Assembly (NCBI RefSeq): GCF_003254475.1
Contig: NZ_QFYQ01000001.1
Location: 1,116,001 to 1,180,000, forward strand
Direction: 5' to 3'
DNA length: 64,000 nucleotides
Source: Phenylobacterium soli
Lineage (GTDB): Bacteria; Pseudomonadota; Alphaproteobacteria; Caulobacterales; Caulobacteraceae
Part shown: positions 21,165 to 27,261 of the stretch, one piece after another
Layout of the letters: every line of letters starts with the position of its first letter
Numbering within the stretch: the first letter of the stretch is position 1
Position numbers and translations under genes: made by a program
The notes under the pieces: model-generated
Told to the model about the DNA's origin: nothing
The model's input: the letters and a program-made list of their open reading frames with translations, nothing else
The model's database searches: none

Positions 21165-21692
21165 ATGAGCGATGCGGCCTTCGAGAATCGGGTCTCCGGC
21201 ATCTTTTCCCGCCTGGACCAGCGGCTGGGCGGGCGGCTGGCCAGCGAGAAGGCCAAGGCCGAGACCCTCCAGGCGCAGGACATGCGCCGCGTCGCCTTCA
21301 TCCTCACCGAGGCCATCGAGGCGGAGGTGAAGCCGGCGGTGAAGGACGCCCTCCTCAGCTACGACGAGGCGATCAACCGCCCGCTGACGCCCAACGAGCG
21401 CTGGGAGCACGCCTTGCTGAAGAAGATCGAGCAGGCGGTGGACCGCGCCATCCAGCAGGCGCTCGCCCTCGACAAGCTCGACCACCCGTGGAAGCCGCTG
21501 CTGAGCGCCGAGGCGCCGAAGCTGCGCGCCCGTCTGCTGGCCGACGCCGAGGCCCACTTCACCGCCCTCGGCAAGGTCGGCAAGCGCCGCCGCCGGAGCG
21601 ACCTCGGCCTGCCGGAATGGCTGCTCTGGGTCGCGTTCTTCGTCGGTGGGCTGGGCTCGGGCCTGATGCTCGCCCGGCTGCTCGGCGGCTAA
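21165..21692 (+). CDS. Hypothetical protein with C-terminal membrane anchor
   Basis: A 175-residue protein, mostly charged and helical, ending in one hydrophobic segment (about residues 152-173, LLWVAFFVGGLGSGLMLARLL) and thus probably tail-anchored with its bulk in the cytoplasm. It contains a long amphipathic helix with coiled-coil character around 15-90. I recognise no family. It sits between the SDR gene and selO on the same strand. Confidence 0.6.
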   Translation: MSDAAFENRVSGIFSRLDQRLGGRLASEKAKAETLQAQDMRRVAFILTEAIEAEVKPAVKDALLSYDEAINRPLTPNERWEHALLKKIEQAVDRAIQQALALDKLDHPWKPLLSAEAPKLRARLLADAEAHFTALGKVGKRRRRSDLGLPEWLLWVAFFVGGLGSGLMLARLLGG

Positions 21693-21733
21693 GCCCATTG
21701 CAGGCGGCGCGGGAAGCGCCAATGTGAGGGTCC

Positions 21734-23164
21734 ATGCCGCTGACCCCCGCCTACCGCGCCGACCCGAAGTTCCCGGAGCTGGGGGCGGAGTTCTACGATC
21801 CGGTCGCGGCCGCCGACTTCCCCAAGACGATCCTGCGCTATCGCAACGACCGCGCCGCCCAGAGCGTCGGGCTCGATACCCTGACCGATGAGGAGTGGGT
21901 CCGTCATTTCGGCCGCTTCGAGCCCCTGCCGGACAACCTGGCCCCGCCGCTCGCCCAGCGCTACCACGGCCACCAGTTCCGCGTTTACAACCCCGAACTC
22001 GGCGACGGCCGCGGCTTCCTCTACGCCCAGCTGCGCGAGGCCGAGACGAACCGCCTCCTCGACCTCGGCACCAAGGGCTCGGGCGAGACGCCCTGGTCGC
22101 GCCAGGGCGACGGGCGGTTGACCCTGAAGGGCGGTGTCCGCGAGGTGCTGGCCACCGCCATGCTCGAAGCGCTGGGCGTGCCCACCTCGCGCTCCTTCTC
22201 GCTGATCGAGACGGGCGAGGCGCTGATGCGCACCGACGAGCCCTCGCCGACGCGGGCCTCGGTGTTGGTGCGCCTGTCCCACAGCCACATCCGTTTCGGG
22301 ACCTTTCAGCGCCAGGCCTTCTTCGAAAAGACCGCCGCCCTTGAGACGCTCGTGGGCCACGTCATCGACCACTACTACCCGCACCTGGACCGCGCGGCGG
22401 ACAAGGCCAGCGCCCTGCTGGGCGAGGTCGTCCAGCGCATGGCGCGGCTCACCGCCCGCTGGATGGCCGCCGGCTTCGTCCACGGCGTGCTCAACACCGA
22501 CAACATGTCGATCACCGGCGAGAGCTTCGACTACGGCCCTTACCGCTTCCTGCCGCGCAACGACCCCAACTTCACCGCCGCCTATTTCGACAGCGCCGGG
22601 CTCTACGCCTTCGGCCGCCAGCCCGAGGCGGTGTTCTGGAACCTGCAGCAGCTCGCCGGCTGCCTCTCCCTGGTCACCGCCACCGAGCCGCTGGTCGAGG
22701 CGCTGAACGGCTTCGGCCCCGCCTACCGCCGCGAACTGATCGCCGCCATGCTCGATCGCCTGGGTCTCAGGCCCCGCTCGGAGGAGGAGGACGCCGGCTT
22801 CGTCCAGGCCATGTTCCGCGCCATCGCCGCGGGCTCGGAGCCGCTGCGCTGGGAGCCGTTCTTCTTCGACTGGTTCTGCGCCGACGAGGAGCGCGCCCTG
22901 GCCGGACCGCGTGCCGAGCTCTATGCCCAGGAAGGCTTCGAGGACTTCCGGCGTCTCCTGAAGACCTACGAGCCGGACCGTCCCGGGCGCCTGGGCCATC
23001 CCTACTTCGCCCGGCGGGAGCCGGAGGAGCTGCTCTACGACGAGATCGAGGCGATCTGGGCGCCCATCGCCGAGGCTGACGACTGGTCGGTCTTCGAGGC
23101 CAAGCTCGCCGCCATCGACTCCGCCCGCCGCGCCTGGGGCCTGCCGCCCCAGCAGAAGGTCTGA
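21734..23164 (+). CDS. selO: Protein adenylyltransferase SelO (YdiU family)
   Basis: A 476-residue pseudokinase-fold enzyme that transfers AMP to Ser/Thr/Tyr of target proteins. Family motifs are intact: GTKGSGETPWSR (about residues 113-124), KGGVREVL, and the metal/ATP motif HGVLNTDNMSITGESFDYGP (about 249-268). The C-terminus ends in PPQQKV without the Sec/Cys found in some homologs. The length is normal for the bacterial protein. It converges with an EamA transporter gene 4 bp away. Confidence 0.93.
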   Translation: MPLTPAYRADPKFPELGAEFYDPVAAADFPKTILRYRNDRAAQSVGLDTLTDEEWVRHFGRFEPLPDNLAPPLAQRYHGHQFRVYNPELGDGRGFLYAQLREAETNRLLDLGTKGSGETPWSRQGDGRLTLKGGVREVLATAMLEALGVPTSRSFSLIETGEALMRTDEPSPTRASVLVRLSHSHIRFGTFQRQAFFEKTAALETLVGHVIDHYYPHLDRAADKASALLGEVVQRMARLTARWMAAGFVHGVLNTDNMSITGESFDYGPYRFLPRNDPNFTAAYFDSAGLYAFGRQPEAVFWNLQQLAGCLSLVTATEPLVEALNGFGPAYRRELIAAMLDRLGLRPRSEEEDAGFVQAMFRAIAAGSEPLRWEPFFFDWFCADEERALAGPRAELYAQEGFEDFRRLLKTYEPDRPGRLGHPYFARREPEELLYDEIEAIWAPIAEADDWSVFEAKLAAIDSARRAWGLPPQQKV

Positions 23165-23168
23165 GACG

Positions 23169-24071
23169 TCAGGCCTTCGGGCGCGAGGCCCACTGGGCGA
23201 GCACCACGCCGGACAGCGCCACCGCCGCGCCGAGCGCCTGCATGTGGCCGATCGCCTCGCCGAACAGCACATAGCCGAGCCAGGCGGCGACCACCGGCTG
23301 CACCAGCACCACCACGGAGGCGGTCGAGGTAGGCAGGCGGCCCATGGCCCAGGCGATCGAGCCCTGGCCGGCCACATGCATCAGCCCGAGCCCCGCGCAG
23401 GCGGCCCAGCCGGCGGCCCCCAGCGGGATGATCTGCTCGCGGAGCAGCAGGGCGGCGACGAGCAGCAGGGGCGTGCCGACGACGCTCGACCAGAACATCA
23501 GGCTCGACGCGCCCTCGCGTTTGCGGCCCTCGCCGATGGCGATCATGTAGAGGGCGTACCAGATGGCCGTGGTCGCCGAGAGGATGTTGCCGACCGGCGG
23601 GTTGACGCCCGGACCGCCGCCCTTCTCCAGCGCCATCATCCAGGAGCCGCCGAGCGCCACCGCCACCGCCACCAGGAACAGGGTCCGCGGGCGCTGCTTC
23701 AGGAAGATCCAGGCGAAGGCGGTGACCACGACGGGCGTCAGGTTGGACAGCACCGTGGCGTTGGTCACCGAGGTGTACTTGATGCCGTAGTGCCAGAAGC
23801 CGAGGTCGAGGGCGAACATCAGGCCGGCGATCAGGGCCAGCGGCGAGGGCCGGCTGATCGGACCGTTGGACCGCCGGGTCATCATCGCCAGCAGCGGCAG
23901 GGCGAAGGCCAGGCGCCAGAAGCCAGCCGCCGCCGGCCCCGTCTCGGTCAGCCGCACCAGGATCGGCGAGAGGCCGATCACGCAGGCGCCCATCACCAGC
24001 ACCGCCAGCGCCTGCCAGCGCGGGGCGCCCTCGCCCGCCGCTCCGCCCGCCTTGGCCGTCACGTCCGTCAA
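23169..24071 (-). CDS. EamA-type DMT family transporter
   Basis: A 300-residue inner-membrane protein with ten predicted segments arranged as two EamA repeats (about residues 20-150 and 165-295), each with the family's ending pattern of a GxxLIxxG or PVVAAWLG segment. DMT exporters move amino acids or other metabolites, and the substrate is not evident. Its ATG overlaps the stop of gluQ by 4 bases, so the two genes are translationally coupled. Confidence 0.87.
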   Translation of the reverse strand: MTDVTAKAGGAAGEGAPRWQALAVLVMGACVIGLSPILVRLTETGPAAAGFWRLAFALPLLAMMTRRSNGPISRPSPLALIAGLMFALDLGFWHYGIKYTSVTNATVLSNLTPVVVTAFAWIFLKQRPRTLFLVAVAVALGGSWMMALEKGGGPGVNPPVGNILSATTAIWYALYMIAIGEGRKREGASSLMFWSSVVGTPLLLVAALLLREQIIPLGAAGWAACAGLGLMHVAGQGSIAWAMGRLPTSTASVVVLVQPVVAAWLGYVLFGEAIGHMQALGAAVALSGVVLAQWASRPKA

Positions 24072-24931
24072 AACCCGAGCTCCGTCCGAATCTGAGCGGC
24101 CGTCTTACCCTGCTCGCGCAGATCGCGCAGCGTCTCGCTCCTATCGCGTTTGGCGAACCGCTTGCCGTCGGGTCCGGTGAGCAGCCGGTGGTGGCGATAG
24201 ATGGGCGTCGGCAGGCCGAGCAGCGCCTGCAGCAGGCGCTGGACATGCGCCGCCTCGAACAGGTCCTGGCCGCGCACCACATGGGTGATCCCCTGCAGGG
24301 CGTCGTCGAACACCACCGCCAGGTGATAGGCGACGCCGACGTCCTTGCGGGCCAGCACCACGTCGCCGCCGATCTGCGGCCGCGCCGCGATCACCCCGTG
24401 CTCGCCGTTGGGCCCTTCGCCCTCCTCGACGAAGCTGAGCGTGTCGAAGCCGCCGAGCGTGCGTTCGGCGTGGTCGAGCGACAGCCGCCAGGCATAGGGC
24501 TCGCCGGCCTCGATCCGCCGCGCCTCCTCGGCCGGCGGCAGAGGTTCGCCGCGATAGGCCTCCATGGCGCCGTGCGGGGCGCTCTGGATGGTTTCGGCGA
24601 TCTCCTTGCGGGTCTTGAAGCAGCGGTAGAGGAGGCCCCGCTCCGCCAACTCGCGCAAGGCGCCGGCATAGTCCTCCAGGTGGTCGGACTGGCGCCGCAC
24701 GGGCGTCTCCCAGCTCACCCCCAGCCAGGCCAGGTCCTCGACGAGGGCGGCTTCGAACTCCGGCCGGCATCGCGTCCGGTCGATGTCCTCGATGCGCAGC
24801 AGGAAGCGCCCGCCAAGGGGGTCCGGCGCGGCGCGGGCGGCCTCCCAGGCTGTGAGCGCGGAGAAGGCGTGCCCACGGTGCAGGTAGCCGGTGGGCGAGG
24901 GGGCGAAGCGGGTGACGAAGGTGTTTGTCAC
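24068..24931 (-). CDS. gluQ: Glutamyl-Q tRNA(Asp) synthetase
   Basis: A 287-residue paralog of glutamyl-tRNA synthetase without an anticodon-binding domain. It attaches glutamate to queuosine at the wobble position of tRNA-Asp. The class I signature appears as RFAPSPTGYLHRGHA (residues about 8-22), and a KRFAKRD sequence near 258 takes the place of KMSKS. The usual zinc-cysteine set is reduced, as only the C in YRCFK is seen. The gene precedes an EamA transporter gene with a 4-base overlap. Confidence 0.93.
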   Translation of the reverse strand: MTNTFVTRFAPSPTGYLHRGHAFSALTAWEAARAAPDPLGGRFLLRIEDIDRTRCRPEFEAALVEDLAWLGVSWETPVRRQSDHLEDYAGALRELAERGLLYRCFKTRKEIAETIQSAPHGAMEAYRGEPLPPAEEARRIEAGEPYAWRLSLDHAERTLGGFDTLSFVEEGEGPNGEHGVIAARPQIGGDVVLARKDVGVAYHLAVVFDDALQGITHVVRGQDLFEAAHVQRLLQALLGLPTPIYRHHRLLTGPDGKRFAKRDRSETLRDLREQGKTAAQIRTELGF

Positions 24932-24941
24932 CCCCGCTTGA

Positions 24942-25571
24942 TTAGTCCTCGTGGTGCCCCGGGAACAGGCCCATGTGGGAGAACACGGCCCGCAGGAAGA
25001 GCAGCTCGCCGCCGAGTTCCTGCTTCAGCGGATCGAACTGCTTGAAGCCCGTCATCTCCGCCAGGCCATGGGCGGCGCACCAAGCGGCGATGGTGGCGAG
25101 CTCGAGGTCGACCGTCGCGCCGGGATCGGCGCCGGTCTCGACCAGGGTGTCGCGCACCTTGCAGTAGGCGCTGTCCTCGCCCTTCTGCATGGCCTCGGGC
25201 AGCGCTTCCTTGTCGCGAGCGGTGTCGTACATCACCCGATAGAGGGCCGGGTTGGCGCGGGCGAAGCAGACATAGGCCACGCCCAGGGCGTTCATCGCCG
25301 CCCGCGGAGAGCTTTCGGTCTTGGCCTTGGCCATCGCCGCGTCGAGCATGGTCCAGCCTTCGGAGGCGACCGCGTCGAGCAGCTCTGCCTTGTCCTTGAA
25401 GTGGTGGTAGGGCGCCGCCGGACTGACGCCTGCCTCGCGCGCCACGGCGCGGAGCGACAGGGCCGAGGGGCCCTCGGCCTCGAGGATCCGGCGGGCGGCG
25501 TCGACCAGCGCACGGCGCAGGTCGCCGTGGTGGTAGGGGCGGGCTTCAACGGCGGTTTGAGATTCTCTCAT
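24942..25571 (-). CDS. TetR/AcrR family transcriptional regulator
   Basis: A 209-residue repressor-type protein. The N-terminal helix-turn-helix is at residues about 20-62 (ALSLRAVAREAGVSPAAPYHHFKDK). The C-terminal part resembles the TetR_C_33/WHG ligand-binding domain. A near-perfect 23-bp palindrome lies 30-52 bp upstream of the ATG and overlaps the -35 box of the divergent tiny gene at 25707. The protein probably controls both genes. The ligand is unknown. Confidence 0.88.
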   Translation of the reverse strand: MRESQTAVEARPYHHGDLRRALVDAARRILEAEGPSALSLRAVAREAGVSPAAPYHHFKDKAELLDAVASEGWTMLDAAMAKAKTESSPRAAMNALGVAYVCFARANPALYRVMYDTARDKEALPEAMQKGEDSAYCKVRDTLVETGADPGATVDLELATIAAWCAAHGLAEMTGFKQFDPLKQELGGELLFLRAVFSHMGLFPGHHED

Positions 25572-25600
25572 CGCACCTCCACTTTAATCGATATCTGGAC

Positions 25601-25623
25601 GACGTAAAGATCATCTTGACGTC
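25601..25623. promoter_or_regulatory. Predicted TetR operator, 23-bp palindrome
   Basis: Half-sites GACGTAAAGAT and ATCTTGACGTC flank a central C. The two halves match in all but one base pair. The site covers the -35 hexamer of the tiny-gene promoter (TTGACG from 25616) and lies upstream of the divergent TetR gene, as expected for an autorepressor. Confidence 0.65.
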
Positions 25624-25643
25624 GCTTAGATGGGGATTATCTT
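25616..25643 (+). promoter_or_regulatory. Promoter P1 of tiny membrane-protein gene 1
   Basis: TTGACG (25616-25621), 16-base spacer, TATCTT (25638-25643). It has the same spacer length as P2 and P3, and it lacks the ATGCATTTATG element those two carry. Confidence 0.6.
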
Positions 25644-25706
25644 ATCGTTGTTCAAATAACGAACGCGCCCCGCTCCCCCGGGGATCCAATTCAGGGTGTG
25701 TGCCCC

Positions 25707-25820
25707 ATGTCTCTCGCCAAGATCGCTCGCTTCGAAGGCTTCTTCGACCGCCTCGCCCCGGCCCTCCTCCTCGGCCTGGGACTCGCTTCCGCAGCCGCTC
25801 TGGCCGCCGTCGGCGTGTGA
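25707..25820 (+). CDS. Tiny membrane protein 1 (37 residues)
   Basis: MSLAKIARFEGFFDRLAPAL, then a hydrophobic alanine/leucine helix ending AAVGV. An amphipathic N-terminus with FFDR is followed by a single membrane segment (residues about 17-36). It is a direct paralog of the next gene: the first five codons and the upstream leader (GGTGTGTG, then CCC before the ATG) are shared. The ribosome site is weak (AGGGTG about 8 bases upstream). I recognise no named family. Coding is supported by the duplication, in which amino-acid pattern is conserved although third bases differ. Confidence 0.72.
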   Translation: MSLAKIARFEGFFDRLAPALLLGLGLASAAALAAVGV

Positions 25821-25826
25821 GATCTC

Positions 25827-25864
25827 ATGCATTTATGAATGGCTGCGCTGCAGCAATTCATATG
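25827..25864 (+). promoter_or_regulatory. Upstream element of P2 (copy A)
   Basis: ATGCATTTATGAATGGCTGC then GCTGCAGCAAT starts exactly 38 bp before the P2 -35 box. The same element with a few changes stands exactly 38 bp before the P3 -35 box. Its placement upstream of -35 fits an activator binding site. The dyad TGCATTTATGAAT followed by GCTGCGCTGCAGC has two palindromic parts. Confidence 0.55.
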
Positions 25865-25892
25865 TTGACACTGCTTAAATAGAGCCTATGTA
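25865..25892 (+). promoter_or_regulatory. Promoter P2 of tiny membrane-protein gene 2
   Basis: A consensus TTGACA (25865-25870), 16-base spacer and TATGTA (25887-25892). The AT-rich spacer stands out sharply from the GC-rich genome. Confidence 0.65.
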
Positions 25893-25964
25893 AGCGCCGC
25901 AACAAGAACAGTCCCGCTTCCCCTCTGGGGTTTGGCGGGCGTCCAACTCAAAGGTGTGTGTCCC

Positions 25965-26078
25965 ATGTCTCTCGCCAAACTCTCCAGGTTCGAACGCCTC
26001 TTCGACCGCGTCGCTCCGGCGTTCCTTCTCTTCCTCGGCCTGGCCTCGGCCGCGGCTTTCGCCGCGATCGGCGCCTAA
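25965..26078 (+). CDS. Tiny membrane protein 2 (37 residues)
   Basis: A 37-residue paralog of the gene at 25707: MSLAKLSRFERLFDRVAPAF followed by a single hydrophobic helix ending AAIGA. Differences from gene 1 are conservative (I/L, L/V, A/S) and the length is identical, which indicates selection on protein sequence. The leader keeps the CCAA-CTCA and GGTGTGTG-CCC arrangement, with AAAGGTG as a likely ribosome site. It is followed by an intrinsic terminator-like hairpin. Confidence 0.75.
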   Translation: MSLAKLSRFERLFDRVAPAFLLFLGLASAAAFAAIGA

Positions 26079-26105
26079 ACCTCCCCTTAACTAGGCCGGA
26101 CGTAG

Positions 26106-26131
26106 AGGGGCACCCTTCCGGGGCCCTTTTT
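26106..26131 (+). terminator. Terminator after tiny gene 2
   Basis: AGGG pairs with CCCT around an inner CCC/GGG stem with loop TTCC, followed by TTTTT. It lies 28 bases after the stop codon. Confidence 0.55.
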
Positions 26132-26175
26132 CGTCGTTCCCGTCACTTCGACGGCCCCGACGGTGCGGCGCGTAC

Positions 26176-26206
26176 ATGCATTTATGCATAGCTGCACTGC
26201 AACAAT
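26176..26206 (+). promoter_or_regulatory. Upstream element of P3 (copy B)
   Basis: ATGCATTTATGCATAGCTGC then ACTGCAACAAT. It is the second copy of the element at 25827, again beginning 38 bp before the -35 box. Here the left part is a perfect ATGCAT-TT-ATGCAT dyad. Confidence 0.55.
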
Positions 26207-26213
26207 CGCCATC

Positions 26214-26241
26214 TAGGCACTGTTCAGATTTGTGCTATCTA
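26214..26241 (+). promoter_or_regulatory. Promoter P3 of tiny membrane-protein gene 3
   Basis: TAGGCA (26214-26219), 16-base spacer and TATCTA (26236-26241). The -35 is weaker than in P1/P2, consistent with a need for an activator. Confidence 0.55.
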
Positions 26242-26302
26242 AGCGTTGTCCAGATGGACATGGCGCCGGGTCCCCGGCGTCCCAACCGATAAGGAGCTCG
26301 AC

Positions 26303-26401
26303 ATGATCGCCATGAACCGCGCCCTCGACACCCTCGCCTCGTACGCCCTGGTGTTCCTGGGCCTGGCGCTTGCTGGCGCCACCGCCGCCGTCGGCGCATA
26401 A
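26303..26401 (+). CDS. Tiny membrane protein 3 (32 residues)
   Basis: MIAMNRALDTLASYALVFLG followed by LALAGATAAVGA. It is a diverged member of the same group: a short amphipathic start, one membrane helix and the AAVGA ending shared with genes 1 and 2. It has the clearest ribosome site of the three (AAGGAG, 6 bases before the ATG). A 10-bp stem hairpin follows. Confidence 0.72.
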   Translation: MIAMNRALDTLASYALVFLGLALAGATAAVGA

Positions 26402-26424
26402 GGGCCCGATGCGACGCCGCTAGA

Positions 26425-26454
26425 GCCTCGCCCGCGCATCCCACCGGGCGAGGC
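26425..26454 (+). terminator. Strong hairpin after tiny gene 3
   Basis: GCCTCGCCCG and CGGGCGAGGC form a perfect 10-bp stem with a 10-base loop, 23 bases after the stop. There is no T-run, so it may stabilise the 3' end rather than end transcription by itself. Confidence 0.5.
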
Positions 26455-26682
26455 CGTGGCTTCCCGCGACCAAGACTTGAGCTTGGGGAAGCCGGGCCGT
26501 AGAGCCGAGCTCCGGCCACTTCGCTCCCGACATGGAGCTGTCTCAGAATCACGCGTATAGTTCGATCTGCAGCGGGGACCGCCCGAGGCGATCCGCCGCT
26601 GGCGCATTCGCTTGAGAGGGCTTTGTCTTCAGGGTCCAACACGCGTCCATAGGCTTGGAGCCACAGCTCGGGAGCGCCTCTC
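26455..26682. other. Intergenic stretch before the HNH gene
   Basis: Together with the preceding hairpin, this leaves about 280 bases without a gene. I see short GC-rich dyads (for example GCAGCGG...CCGCCGCTG near 26570-26605) but no convincing open frame, tRNA or clear promoter. Confidence 0.3.
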
Positions 26683-27243
26683 ATGGAGGTGCTTAGCCGC
26701 CCGCCGTCCGGCTGGCCCGCTCTGGTGCTGAACGCCGATTTCCGCCCCTTGTCCTACTACCCCCTGTCGCTCTGGCCGTGGCAGGAGGTGATCAAGGCGG
26801 TGTTCCTCGACCGCGTCGACGTGGTCTCGACCTACGACCAGATGGTCCACTCGCCGTCCTTCGAGATGCGGCTGCCGAGCGTGGTCTCGCTCAAGCACTA
26901 CGTGGCCCAGGACCGGCCGCCGGCCTTCACGCGCTTCAACCTGTTCCTGCGCGACAGCTTCACCTGCCAGTACTGCGCCTCGACCGAGGAGCTGACCTTC
27001 GACCACGTCATCCCGCGTTCGCGCGGCGGCCGCACCACGTGGGAGAACATCGTCACCGCCTGCGCCCGCTGCAACCTGATGAAGGGCGGCCGCACGCCGG
27101 CCGAGGCGGTCATGCACCCGCGCCACAAGCCGCGCCGCCCCTCGACCTTCGAGCTGCAGGAGCACGGCCGCCGCTTCCCGCCGCACCACCTGCACGAAAG
27201 CTGGCTCGACTACCTCTACTGGGACATCGAGCTGGAGGCCTAG
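26683..27243 (+). CDS. HNH endonuclease family protein
   Basis: A 186-residue protein with a central HNH/McrA-type zinc site: CQYC near residue 98, then [11 protein letters not shown] with the metal/catalytic His, N in WENIVTAC, and a second cysteine pair CARC. The N-terminus ([23 protein letters not shown]) and this length match a group found throughout Alphaproteobacteria as a chromosomal housekeeping-like gene. DNA cleavage is inferred from the motif only. ATG start; not part of an obvious mobile unit. Confidence 0.87.
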   Translation: MEVLSRPPSGWPALVLNADFRPLSYYPLSLWPWQEVIKAVFLDRVDVVSTYDQMVHSPSFEMRLPSVVSLKHYVAQDRPPAFTRFNLFLRDSFTCQYCASTEELTFDHVIPRSRGGRTTWENIVTACARCNLMKGGRTPAEAVMHPRHKPRRPSTFELQEHGRRFPPHHLHESWLDYLYWDIELEA

Positions 27244-27261
27244 GGCGCCTCGGCCTGCGCC

